Shown: piece after piece, positions 10,678 through 21,077 of the stretch
Layout of the letters: the number at the start of each line of letters is the position of its first letter
Numbering within the stretch: position 1 is the first letter of the stretch
Source of the DNA: Astrothelium macrocarpum
Taxonomy: Eukaryota; Ascomycota; Dothideomycetes; Trypetheliales; Trypetheliaceae
DNA: 64,000 nt
NCBI GenBank assembly: GCA_021030915.1
Contig: JAGEMR010000061.1
Span: forward strand, 1 to 64,000
Direction of reading: 5' to 3'
Program-made: the position numbers and the translations under genes
Notes under the pieces: generated by a model
What the model was told of the DNA's origin: nothing
Seen by the model: only the letters and a program-made list of their open reading frames with translations
The model's database searches: none

Positions 10678-11165
10678 TTATGCAAGAGAGATCATGTAGA
10701 TCACGAAGACCGTCATGTGAAACAGAGAAACAGCGATGAGTGCCTCGGCGTGGATGATAGCAAAAAGGAGGGGAAAGGGGACACGAGCATGGAAGAAGTT
10801 GAATGCAGAGAAATAAGTGATATTTACAGGGACGAAGAGCAAGGATGAGAGATGCAGGGTCAATTGCATGGCTAACGAGCCGACAAATCCTCCAAACTTT
10901 GTTCGGACAAGGACGTTCATCACAATTTACTTACTTGGTCGGACATCAGGGGCTGGTCAGGCATTGGGAGCAAGCCAGGTAGCTGGAATATGGACAACCC
11001 CGCAGTTACGGGACCGGATCCAACAGTAGCCGTTGCGGACAGTTTTGTGCTTGGAGTTGTGCTCGTTGTTTCAGGCATTACTAATTCGACCTGGTCTATC
11101 CTCATGGCCCCAGAGGCTAACAGATCCCTTGCGGGCCGAATTCTGTGTAATGAATAGAAAACCAA
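10678..11165 (-). pseudogene. Possible membrane-protein gene fragment beside the transposon
   Basis: Two minus-strand frames (10920-11165 and 10678-10923) can be joined in phase through a 38-nt GTAAGT...AAG gap near 10897-10934. The upstream part is Thr/Pro-rich (PETTSTTPSTK); the downstream part has two or three hydrophobic segments (LSSLLFVPVNITYF, FPLLFAIIHAEALIAVSLF, MTVFVIYMISLA). The stop lies only about 70 bases from the transposon's right end, so this may be the truncated remainder of a larger gene. I do not recognise it, and the intron would be unusually short. Confidence 0.25.
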
Positions 11166-11919
11166 GCACAGGATTTCACCAATAATTGATAGAAGTCATG
11201 CATCACATTCACCCAGAACCGATTCCTGGAGATTAAGCACAAGACTGACTTAATTTCTAGCTTCTGTGGCCAACCGAGGATTTCCCGGTTTGTTTACAAT
11301 TTGATGCGTCAGTCAAATGTCTCCATGTTACATTTTGACAAACCTGAACGCAACTCAAACCCATAGTTATCCAAAGATCAAACTAAAAGGTACCAAGGCT
11401 GAGGCTGACTAATTCCTATGAACCCATAAGGGATTGGGCAGAGAACTGCAACAGCGCTCAAATTCAGTACGCATTAGATCCGCTTTCACAAATCGTATTC
11501 GGCATAGTTACTCTCAAACGTACTGAGGGATCAGATACCCATTTCAGCCCGATTTGTCGCTGGGTAAATGCCATGATCAGTTTGAGCTGGACCCGGGACC
11601 ACAATGCCCAATTTTAGCATATGTAAGATTAGCTTTGGAAAATCTTACACCGCTCAAGCTCGTCCGATAGCTAGACCGACACCAATTGGAGTTTTTGAAG
11701 CCACAACCGGTGATCGGTATAAGGCAAGTTGAACAACCAATCGCTAATTTATCATTCAATCCCGCTAGTATTGTAGACTTTTATCGATTTGTTTGTTCAT
11801 GCATAATGTGACCCCCTTTCACGCTAGCTATCAATCATGACTTGAGAATGTACCCACACTCTGACATATATAGGAGAAAAGAATATGCATTTCAAGCATG
11901 CAGCAAACTACTGCCTCTA
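11166..11919. other. Intergenic, nothing recognised
   Basis: Moderately AT-rich DNA. One 60-codon frame (11577-11759, minus) is Cys-rich but isolated and unsupported. Confidence 0.4.
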
Positions 11920-13408
11920 TCACACTTTGTATGATGGGTTTCTAACCATCTTCCGAATTCTCTTTGACCTTCTTGCACCTTCCTGTTCGCAATTTTCCGC
12001 TAATTTCCTTTTTGCATTATCGCTGTTCTGTTGCATCTCTTCTGCATCCTTCAAAGCTTCGCATAGATTTTGTGAAGTTAACACAAATTCTGGAATGCGA
12101 GATAAATCGTCTCTGAATGGTAGTATTACTTCATCGCTAATGAAATCAGATAAAGAGAACCGTAAATCAGCGTTGGAGACCGGCTGCCCGTTTCCATCTC
12201 GAAATTCCTATATCACCTCGTCAGCGCTCGAGATATATCATAGACTGAGATAATCTTACCTGATTAGTTGCGCTTTCAATAACATCCAAATGTCCTTGAG
12301 AAAAATCTGCACGCCAAATTGAGAAAGTAGCTGATCCACCTTTCTTTGGATATGTGACATTACTGTCTATATAAATCACAGTACGAATCTGGCCTTTAGT
12401 ACCTTGAATGTAAGCATTTGCCTTCTTTTTTACATCAGTCGCTGATTGCGATACTGATATCTCGATGACCAATCCAGGATAGCCACAATCTATGTGAGTA
12501 AAACTTTTATCAGCCTGCTTGTTGTCTATGTTTCCGAGAATCTCAAGAGACAAATCACGGGCACCGCTTGGTTCGATCTTTGTAGCGATTTCGGCCAATC
12601 GATTAGAGCCATTTGATATGCTGTCTAACCAAGAGAAAATTTTTCTTTGAATCACATTATTCAGGACTTCATGCAGTGTTGTCGGCATACGAATCACAAG
12701 TAGATGATCTTCGTGCGAATACTCGTGCCTATCCTGTTAACCAGGTATTTGCTATATTATCTTATACTTAACTTACCTAAGTTTCGTGTCGAAATAAGAC
12801 TGCAGCTCTGGATCTTCCGCTATGCTATCAAGCAATTGTTTATACTCAGTCCCGTTAAGCCTTCTCTTGCTTAGAAGTTTGCCATCCGATTGCTGTCCGG
12901 CGCGAAGCTTGCTGATATGTTTTCTGACTTTTGTAACTTTGCCCTTTGATGCCCGAGCTCGATAATCAATTGAGTTCGCCATAATGCTGAGAGGTTGAAA
13001 ATAACTCTCAAAATCTCTTACAAAAGAGGGTTTGCTGAATCCTGAATATCTACGCTTCGACCGCTGGTTATCCTGTGTTGTTGATTGAGTTGCAATTGGC
13101 TCGGGTGTAATTATCCTGGGTAATGCAAGCTCAAGCGAAGCTAACTTTGATGTAGCAGGCCGGGGCGTACTTGAGTCAAAGCGAGCTGGGCGAGATATAG
13201 CTGATTATGACGATGCTGATTTAGGCGTGGTTGGTTCAGGAAGAGCCGATGAGAGCAAAATCGGCTCTAAGGCATTTAATTCGGACGTTCCTGGATTAGA
13301 CAAAGTCGGAGTGGACTGAGCTGGCTTTGATATGTTCTGATTAAATGAAACGGAATTTGGTTCATTTGCGAAGCTATTTCTGACAGACAGGCGTCCTTTC
13401 CTCGTCAT
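11920..13408 (-). pseudogene. PD-(D/E)XK-nuclease-like fungal protein gene with in-frame TAA
   Basis: Exons 12777-12982 (or to 13408), 12260-12728 and 11920-12207 join in phase across introns of 48 and 52 nt. From the ATG at 12982 they give 320 aa. The core reads YPGLVIEISVSQSATDVKKK, then GQIRTVIYIDSNVTYPKKG and ATFSIWRADFS, a pattern I know from a large fungal family of unnamed proteins with a restriction-endonuclease-like fold (VIEV-SQ-x-A-x-YI-x-G-x-I-VV-LD-x-WR); the nuclease link is inference. The C-terminus is basic (RRSKRIRKM). The same frame stays open upstream of 12982 to an ATG at 13408 except for one TAA at 13205-13207. The Ser/Pro-rich text on both sides looks continuous, so a CAA-to-TAA nonsense change is likely. 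If 12982 is the true start, the gene is intact. Confidence 0.6.
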
Positions 13409-14243
13409 CCAATATTGATATGTGGAAAGAAGTGTTGTGTAATTGAGACGAAAGGCGCGACTTTTTGAATAAAAATAGACAAAGAGATGGGTGCGCTGTT
13501 TGCGGTTCGTCCCAGATTTCAAGAATTCAGGGTCTAGCGAAGCTGTCTCCGATTACTCCGATACCGTCTGTCGTTCTGCCGCTCAAGTTTAGAAAAAATG
13601 AAGAGTAAAAAAAGTACTGTGACTCTCTTGGAGACAAAAAAGTGCCCGAAACGAAATCATTGACCTAAACTCTCAAGGGATAATAGTAGTCAGATAAAAA
13701 AAAATAAGATATTTATACTTAACCAAATTGTTTTGATGCTGCCTAATTGTATTTGCCTCAGTTCTCGGGAGATCATAAACTGGGCAGCTTTGAATTCGTG
13801 TGCAAGAGCGCGCGGAGTTATTTCAGACATGATGGTGACGCGCTGGGGCGGCTGGTTGGACTTCTGACTAAGCTAATGACTAAGCACCCTATCAATGAGG
13901 TTCAACCACCTACCTAGTTCATTAGCAGTTCTTCCAACGATCACTTCGACCAAGAGTCTACCTTGGTCAGATAACACAGCTCAGATGTGTTGAGCCTTTC
14001 TTTGGCGATTATTTGAGCGAGAGACTCGCAAATTGGCTATACCTCTTTCAAGTAGTCTCAATATTCCTCTTCAATACTTCCCATCCAAATGCGGATTGCG
14101 TGTAACGTATGAAAGACCTTTCTGGCTTTGTTACAAGCTCGATCAACAGCTACCGAATACATTGAGAATGGGGTCAGAAATACCGCCGAGCCATCGTGCG
14201 GCGATATTTGACTTTACCATCCCTGAAATATTTCGTGGCGCGA
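13409..14243. other. Intergenic between divergent genes, nothing recognised
   Basis: Shared upstream region of the nuclease-like gene (minus) and the F-box gene (plus). It marks the change from the AT-rich compartment to ordinary gene-rich DNA. The 14033-14251 frame has no recognisable content. Confidence 0.4.
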
Positions 14244-16261
14244 ATGACTAGTACTAAGAAGACGACGAGCGGATCAATCCTCTATCACTGGATCGGGTAA
14301 ATGGGAATAGACGGCTCAGTTCAGGTTGTCGTCTCCTGCAGCTTCCCGTAGAATTACTGGCCATAATCTTGAAACAAATTCCTTGTTCAGCATTACCCAG
14401 CTTCTCGCTCACGTGCCGTGATGCTTGCGCCCTTGCCAGAAGCCGATTGTTTGTCAAGATACGGCTGAATTACAGTCTGCGGGGCCGGGAGGTGCTGAGA
14501 ACTATAGACATGGAGATAGAGGAGAAAAAACGCTATGGTTTTACTAAGTTGCCTTCCATTGGTGTGTGCGTGCGCAAGATCACGGTCATCACAACTGCCG
14601 AAAACGTACATGAGATGCATCAGATTTCTTTAGAAAATATTGGCACCCTGGAAGTAGACGAGAAACACAAACGCTTAGACGTCGCGATAGCTTCCTACTA
14701 TGGACCTTATTTCAATGCAATTGCAGTAGCATTAGAATCTGGACTTCCAAACTTGGCTGTCTTGCGTTGGTATGACAGAGCCGTGGTTCTGCATCATGTG
14801 CTCGGTGCCATTTGCTGTTCCCGTGCACAAGACTTGACCTTGTCATTCATCCACGTCAACGGTGATGTTGACCTTGAAAAATATCTTGCGCGGCGGGATG
14901 TTGCTGCCAGGCTTCCTCTTCGCATCCTTAATCTCGACTTATCGTGGGCATTTGGAACTGAGAACACGAGACGGAAACCCAGTCTAATCGGAGACAATAT
15001 CCTTTGCCTCTGTGCCTCCACATTGGAGCGTCTTTCGTGGCAGCCTGGGACTGCAATTAAATGTTTTCGTCGACCAGCATCTGAGGTGCCTTCATTTGCG
15101 CGGTTACGGGAGTTGCAGTTATCACACATCACTTTCAAAGATCCTGGATATTACATGGCTCTAATACCTAAGCTCTCTAGTGACCAAATTCGTGTCCTGG
15201 AAGTGGATCCAGATGCAACACCTGCGGCAACTCAATTCTTCAAAACCAGAGGCACTATTTCGTCGTTACAGACCTTCATATGGTAAATTTCACCCAGTCC
15301 AAATAAAATTGAGCCTCTGCGAAGCGGGCTCGGAGGCATTCGATTTCTTGAAGCCAATACTCACATTACAAAGCTTAGCGTGGAGTTGGAACCGCATCCC
15401 CTCTTTCTTGACAACAACCTGATCCCCCTTATAACGAATAAATTCGATTGCTTAAAGTCACTTTCGCTTATGTGGGCGTCCAAGGACATTCAACGAGAGT
15501 CACTACAGATGCTGAGCCGGCTCACCTCGCTCGAGCAGCTCTATATCAGCACTGGTTCACGAGCCCCGCCTAATCACTCCTGGTTGGTGAATGATTGTGC
15601 TGTTCGCAAAATTCTACGACCATTACAGCAACTCAAAATCCTTGCCATGACCAATGACTCATATAACCCAGGGTTTGAAAGAGAGAAGTTGACTGATTTG
15701 GAATTTCAAGCATACGTAGATCAGTATTATGATGATCGTCTTCCCAAGCAAGAAGTTTATTGGATCTCAGGGGTCTTTCCTTCTCACTACTTTGACGCAG
15801 ACGAAGATTCACACATTGAAGAGCAAGACATTGAGAATGATCATCAAGACCAGTACAACGAAAATTACGAAAGTCATGGATCAACAGCCGAAGACGAACA
15901 TATCCTTAATCACCACATTGAATTACAGCCGCATGAACACTGTGGTACTGATGACCTCACAAGTGAGACACAAAAGACCCTTGATGAAAATACGGAAGAA
16001 ATACAGCAAGATGAAGATCGTGATGGCGGTAGTGTTGTTGATCAAGCACAAACTGATGAAACTGATTCCACTTCGGACAAGGTTTGGGAGCGAGAACATG
16101 CAGATCGAATGCAGAAGTATGCATCAAGATATTTCGGATCTTTCCCTCCATTGGATCACCTATACATTGGAACACTATCAATCAAGCGTGGACGCTATGT
16201 AAATCCTGATCTAAATGTATGGCCATGGTTGGAGAAAACATTTGGATGGCCCTACGATTGA
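14244..16261 (+). CDS. F-box protein with leucine-rich-like C-terminal part
   Basis: A tiny first exon (14244-14250) can be joined through a 74-nt intron to 14325, giving MTSCRLLQLPVELLAIILKQ, a canonical F-box start (LPxELLxxIL), with LTCRDACALARSRLF completing the box. F-box proteins bind SKP1 and present substrates to SCF ubiquitin ligases. The rest has irregular Leu-rich repeats (LRILNLDLSWAF, LRELQLSHITF, LKSLSLMWASKD, LEQLYIST) and a very acidic stretch near 15800-16080, ending NVWPWLEKTFGWPYD. A TAA lies in frame at 15284-15286. Either a 42-nt intron (15283-15324, GTAAAT...AAG) removes it in phase, giving about 633 aa, or it is a nonsense mutation, since the DNA stays coding-like (PNKIEPL, NTHITKLSVEL). 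I cannot decide between them. Confidence 0.65.
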
Positions 16262-16600
16262 GATGAGGTAATTGTAACCTTTGGGCGTTGAAGAGCTGCC
16301 GAATTTTTGATACATGGTTAGACATGAGAAAATGCTTGCTTTACCGGCGAGGGAAATACAAACATGAAACCCGGTCAATGATGTTCACGTATGTCGTAGT
16401 AGAAACAAGAACTTATAAAAGAGTTAAACATTTTTACACAAGTGCTGTAGCTATCGAGTTGATATTGATTCCAATTCATTCACGGGACAAGTTTCGAATT
16501 TCCATCCATTAGCGCCAAGTCCAAAAGGCTATTCACAAGAAAGAACGGGTAGTTCATCTGTGGGCTCCCTGGATGCAAGTTCCCAAGTAAAATGGATCCC
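16262..16600. terminator. Convergent 3' intergenic region
   Basis: Lies between the 3' ends of the F-box gene (plus) and the 606-aa gene (minus), so it must hold both polyadenylation regions. No strong single signal was picked out. Confidence 0.4.
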
Positions 16601-18421
16601 TTAACAAAATGGGACCACAAACCAGTCCACCACCCGATTCACCAATGCCGTGGCAATCGCCACGCTATCCTTCCTGATAGACCGAAGTCTATCCACAATA
16701 GCCTCCTGGAAATAGTCCTCATATATGTACGGGGCATCTACCTGTGCTGGTAGATGCCCCGACAGGACTATTTCCGCCACCGCAGAATCCCCAAACACAA
16801 CAGCCTCATGGCTGCTATTGCCGAGAGGCCCCCCCAGAGTCTGCTCCGATCCCGGAACCTCGCCCGCGGATTTGGGAGCAGCCGATTCCTCCCCTGCCTT
16901 TTCATCCTCCACGCCAACGGCGTCGTCCTCGCCAGCTCCCTCCATCCCATCCTCGGATGCCCCCCCGTCCTCCACCGGCCCCTCTACCCCACGACTCCCC
17001 ACCGGACCATTGGTGGCGAGCGAAGCCGCGAATCCGCCATCCCGGCACCCCTCATCTGAGTACTGGAGTGCAGGGGGCGATGGGGAGTCCTCCAGCAGCT
17101 CCGCCTCCCCGTCGTCTGACGGGTCGGAGAGAGCGGGGATCTGGTCCTCCGCCAGCGGCGATGTCGCGTCCGGGGCGACCTCGTCTGCGTTTGTGACGCT
17201 TCTGAGGTTGGACGGCCAGGGCTGGAAAAACTCCTCGCAGCCGAGGTACTGTTTTTGGGTCTGGATGGACCCTCTCATTGGCGTGTAGTACCAGTACGTG
17301 TTCGGGCATCGGGAGCGGTGTTTGAATCCGATGGTGCCCTGGGGGTATTGGGGCCGCGGGCGAAAGTGGCCGGTTGCGCCTCTGGGCAGCGGGCTGTGCT
17401 GGTGGAGCCGAAGCTCATTGGGGTCGAGACGTTGACGGGCGCTGGTGGTGAGGGCCTCGCGCAGGAACGGGTTGGGGCTGCTTGATCCTTTGCTCCAATC
17501 GCTAGAGCATATCTTGTGCGCCCAAGCTGAGAACTGCTTGTGCTGCTCTTCTGGTGTGATTGGCTGATTAGGCTCGACGCAATGAGCAATGGGGTTCTCG
17601 GCGAGGTTCGGCGGCGACATCGACTCTCGTTCCCCGGAAGGACTCGCAACAGATGTGGTGACATGCGGTTCAGTGTGCTGTTCAGTTCCCCCACATCTGT
17701 CTTGGAAGGGGGTCCTCAGTTCCTTGAGGTCTGTTTCGGGGCAATTCCTCCATGCTGCACCCTTTTTCTCTTCTTCAATCAGCCCTTCGAGCTCGTCTTC
17801 TTCATCGCCGAATATTGCGTTGGTGTCAAGGCTTTCGAAAGAGCCGTGTTTGAGAGGGATTCTAATGGTGTTTGGTTGTGAGACATTATTCTCGATCGAA
17901 GTCACCATCGAATCGACTTTGTTATCGGATGAACTGCAACAGACGTTGTCGGTATTAGATTTGCTATCCGAGAATAAGGTACTTGAGGCCATCTTTTTAT
18001 GGGTATACTCGATAGCAGTGTCGCAAGAGGAAGAAGAGTTTTCAGAAGAGGTACTGGCTTGAGAGTGGCCATCGGGAAGGTATTCAAGGCTATTAGTACA
18101 AGGTTCACTGGTAGGACAAATGCTAATATGGGATGCGCCAGCGGATTGTTCCCTGATTAGAGATTCGCCTAGTGAAGGTGCATCCTTTCCATGTTTTATT
18201 TCGGTAGCTCCTGCTAGGTCCTGTAAAGCTGGTGCTCCGTTAGGTTTGTCGGAAACTTCAAACGAAAAATCCCAAGAATCAGGGATTGGCTGTTCAAATT
18301 GTGGTTTGTTCGCTATGGGTAGGCGCGAACTGTATTCTGTGTAGCGCTGTGAAGTATGTGATGACGGGGCAACCCCGTAGAGACAGTCAACAAAATAAGC
18401 AGCTTGATGTGATAGAAACAT
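16601..18421 (-). CDS. Orphan 606-aa disordered acidic protein
   Basis: One uninterrupted frame from an ATG at 18421 to a stop at 16601. I recognise no domain. The N-terminal 240 residues are Ser/Asn-rich, with an acidic patch GDEEDELEGLIEEEKKG. A middle block (about residues 330-410) is rich in Arg, Pro and Tyr (FRPRPQYPQGTIGFKHRSR, NTYWYYTPMRG) and looks the most conserved. Residues 430-540 are Asp/Glu/Gly/Ala/Ser-rich and likely disordered, and a short folded-looking tail follows (YIYEDYFQEAIVDRLRSIRK). The low-complexity part lies in a GC-rich skew-switching patch (16745-17490), so its composition may reflect DNA-level bias as much as protein selection. A further 5' exon is possible. Confidence 0.6.
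   Translation of the reverse strand: MFLSHQAAYFVDCLYGVAPSSHTSQRYTEYSSRLPIANKPQFEQPIPDSWDFSFEVSDKPNGAPALQDLAGATEIKHGKDAPSLGESLIREQSAGASHISICPTSEPCTNSLEYLPDGHSQASTSSENSSSSCDTAIEYTHKKMASSTLFSDSKSNTDNVCCSSSDNKVDSMVTSIENNVSQPNTIRIPLKHGSFESLDTNAIFGDEEDELEGLIEEEKKGAAWRNCPETDLKELRTPFQDRCGGTEQHTEPHVTTSVASPSGERESMSPPNLAENPIAHCVEPNQPITPEEQHKQFSAWAHKICSSDWSKGSSSPNPFLREALTTSARQRLDPNELRLHQHSPLPRGATGHFRPRPQYPQGTIGFKHRSRCPNTYWYYTPMRGSIQTQKQYLGCEEFFQPWPSNLRSVTNADEVAPDATSPLAEDQIPALSDPSDDGEAELLEDSPSPPALQYSDEGCRDGGFAASLATNGPVGSRGVEGPVEDGGASEDGMEGAGEDDAVGVEDEKAGEESAAPKSAGEVPGSEQTLGGPLGNSSHEAVVFGDSAVAEIVLSGHLPAQVDAPYIYEDYFQEAIVDRLRSIRKDSVAIATALVNRVVDWFVVPFC
16708..16775. repeat. Interrupted inverted repeat inside a coding region
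   Basis: Two nested arm pairs: ggggcatctac (16731-16741) with gtagatgcccc (16750-16760), and ggaaatagtcct with aggactatttcc flanking them. The loop is 8 bases and the outer spacers are unequal (11 and 3 bases). The transcript or DNA strand could form a long imperfect hairpin near the 3' end of the 606-aa gene, at the edge of a GC-rich patch. Confidence 0.7.
16745..17490. other. GC-rich patch A with C-to-G skew switch (centre about 17.05 kb)
   Basis: On the + strand, 16921-16980 has 34 C and 10 G, while 17341-17400 has 14 C and 30 G. The host gene is on the minus strand. Confidence 0.75.
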
Positions 18422-19598
18422 GGTTCCGAATTCGCCTTAAAGTTCTTGGGAGTCAAGACTGTGTAATTCTTGGATAATCGGGTAGAAGTGCAAACACGAT
18501 ACTCGATTTGATGGCTTGGTAACTCTATGGTGCTCTGGCTAGCTAATTCAAAGAACAAGCGGCTAGATTACGAAGCAAAATATTGCGTGGATGTTGGAAT
18601 CAAGTATCTGATTGCAAGGAGAGAGAAAGTTTGAAGAGGCTCGACGATGGGCGAGGGGAACAAACACATATAGGTAGCTGGGCCAGCAGAATCACCATCA
18701 CTCACGTTGAGTGAGACGCTTGAGAAAATGTGTGTTCGCAAGAGCATACTCTCGCAGGCATGAAGGCACAGCATGTCGCTCACTCTATGATTTGCAGGGC
18801 GCACAAATGAAACCAATTTGATGTGGTAAGCTATCAAATCAGGCAAAAAAAAAAAAAATTGAAAGTCATTGAGAAGAGTATGCCAACATAGAAGCTTGTT
18901 ATAAATAGGGAAATGATCTGAAAGACTTTGGAAATTCAAAATGGTGATATTGGGTCGCGCGCAACAATCGAAAGGTTGTACAGTGGTCATGTTGGTGAAA
19001 GTCACCATCAATATTCACCAAGAGCGAAGCTTGTGACCCCGTGTGCGCGAAGACCTACGGAATCCTCCAACATTATGACAGATTGAATCTGCCGCGTATT
19101 CCTCAGATTGCTCCTCTCATGCGTACTCATTTCTTGACTTGGCTTCAGAGAGTGATGCACAGCTCTTGAAGCGCACATGACCAGACAAAGCCGGCATTGA
19201 AGCCGAGCCTTGTGATCGATGCACATTTCTTTGGTTGTTTCCATGTCTTTGTCAACAAGAAAGAGTTTTCATCTTGACTACAAAGCAAAATTGTGTCAAT
19301 ACGTCTTCACGGAAGTTGGTACAGACAAAGCGCTAGGCTGAACTAAGCTAGATTCGCTATCCTCGATTAGTACGTCACCACCCCGCAATGTATTCACCCG
19401 AGACCTCTCTAGAGACCGTTAAATCTCAAAAATTTTGATAGTCCCGATCAATGAGTCTGAGCGCATTTCACAATTGCTTGTATGAACTTTTCGAGAACGA
19501 TCGGATCGTTTCGTTGCTGTTGCGCGTCCCCTGCCAATTTCCGTAAACCTCCAAAAGTTACCGGGCATTCCATAACTCCCTTGTTTTTTAGACGTACA
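18422..19598. promoter_or_regulatory. Divergent 5' region between the 606-aa gene and the SDR gene
   Basis: About 1.2 kb between genes pointing away from each other. It contains a 14-base A run (about 18846) and several minus-strand frames (18568-19244) with no domain, which I treat as chance. A UTR or upstream exon of the 606-aa gene may lie here. Confidence 0.4.
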
Positions 19599-20623
19599 AT
19601 GGCTTCAGCAATGGCAAAACGCCTAGAAGGCAAGACCATTGTTGTAACTGGCGCATCATCCGGAATTGGCAAAAGTACCGCCTTTGAATTTGCCAAGACA
19701 TCACCCAACAATCTGAAATTGATTCTAACTGCACGACGAATCGACGCTCTGAAGCAGGTTGCCACTGATATTAATAAAGAAGTGGGCGATGGGGTTAAGA
19801 TACATTCGGTGAAATTAGACGTTAGCAATGCTGAGGAAGTGAGGGGTTTCGTCAATGGTCTACCGGCGGACTTTAAGGAGATTGATGTTCTGGTCAATAA
19901 TGCGTTCGTTCAATGTTTCACTTATCAGGTGCACATCTTGTACTGACTTTTTTTTGTCTAGCGGAATGGTAAGAGGCGTCGCGAGAGCCCCAGAAATTGA
20001 AGAGGCGGATATCAACCAGATGATGGCCACGAACGTGACGGGACTTATAAATATGACGCAAGCTGTTATGCCAATTTTCAAGAAGCGCTCAGATGGTGGG
20101 CACGGAGATATTATAAACATTGGAAGCATTGCTGGAAGAGAAGGATATCCAGGAGGTAGCATTTATTGTGCGACAAAGGCAGCGATGAGAACATTTACGG
20201 ATTCACTGAGAAGGGAGTTAATTGCAACGAGGATAAGAGTGATCGAAGTCGATCCCGGACAGGTTGAAACGGTATGATGGGTATGCTCGATCCGAAAGCA
20301 CTACTTCTGATACACTCTCAGGAGTTCTCCCTCGTACGCTTTGGAGGCGACAAGGCAAAAGCAGACGCAGTATATGCGTAGGTCGAAAATTGCTCCAGCA
20401 TTTTGCTGTAACTGACTTGCATACAGAGGGTGTGAGCCGCTAACTCCAGATGATATTGCCGAGATTATTGTTTTTGCTGCTGGACGCAGGGAAAATGTCG
20501 TTCTTGCAGACTCGCTCGTTTTTCCAAATCACCAGGTGAGTTCAACGATGTTTCATCTTGGCTTTTGTCTTGATGCTGACGGGCAAAAAGGCCGCAGCAA
20601 CTGTCATGCATAGGAATAGCTAA
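19599..20623 (+). CDS. NADP-dependent 3-hydroxy acid dehydrogenase (YMR226C/YdfG-type SDR)
   Basis: Exons 19599-19903, 19962-20271, 20322-20377, 20427-20535 and 20591-20623 join in phase to 270 aa. The classical SDR layout is complete: cofactor loop VTGASSGIGKSTA, a positively charged LTARR that favours NADPH, VLVNNAG (its last residues come from the next exon), the catalytic Ser in INIGSIAGREGYPGG, and YCATK with catalytic Tyr and Lys. The VDPGQVETEFSLVRFGGD segment and PLTPDDIAEIIVFAAGR closely match the yeast YMR226C family, which oxidises L-allo-threonine, serine and related 3-hydroxy acids in the cytosol. The frame stays open upstream to 19482, but the ATG at 19599 fits the family N-terminus. 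Confidence 0.9.
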
Positions 20624-21077
20624 GAAGCAATCTGACGCTGCCCAGGCCGGAACCGGAGGCGCATTGTATAAGAAGCCAAAACTCTGACAGTAACACTGGA
20701 ATTGAGTAGGCGAGTAGCTTGTAAGGTCTTAGAGTACTTGTGTATGTACGATGAGATGGGGACTCTTTAGAATTGCCAAGAAAGATCAGAGGCTACTATT
20801 GCATAGATGCCAAAGGATCGTCGGAGAAGGAAGATCCGTTTAGATAAGAGCGAAATCTCATAATTACTAACGTAATGACTTTGCAATTACTCGTTTCTTG
20901 TAGTTTAAAAAAATGGAGGGATCCCAAGCGCATGGAACCGAGATATTGAGACGACAAGGATCTCGCGGGCCGACCCGCCTTCGGGACGAGGTTTTAGTAT
21001 GACACTAAGCTTTTTGACAGCCACCGAAGAGCTTCCACAGAGCAGACTCTTCGCCTCAAACTATCACAGCAACAAGC
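20624..21077. other. Intergenic between SDR and ESF1
   Basis: Holds the 3' flank of the SDR gene and the promoter of ESF1. No distinct element was recognised. Confidence 0.4.

Noticed and set aside
15729..16202. 157-codon frame overlapping the F-box gene
   Set aside because: Lys/Thr-rich shadow of the acidic F-box coding region in another frame.
16725..17694. Several long + and - frames across patch A
   Set aside because: GC-rich DNA lacks stops in all frames. Only the 606-aa frame extends well beyond the patch.
18568..19244. Minus-strand frames upstream of the 606-aa gene
   Set aside because: No domain, atypical composition, and position fits promoter or 5' UTR.
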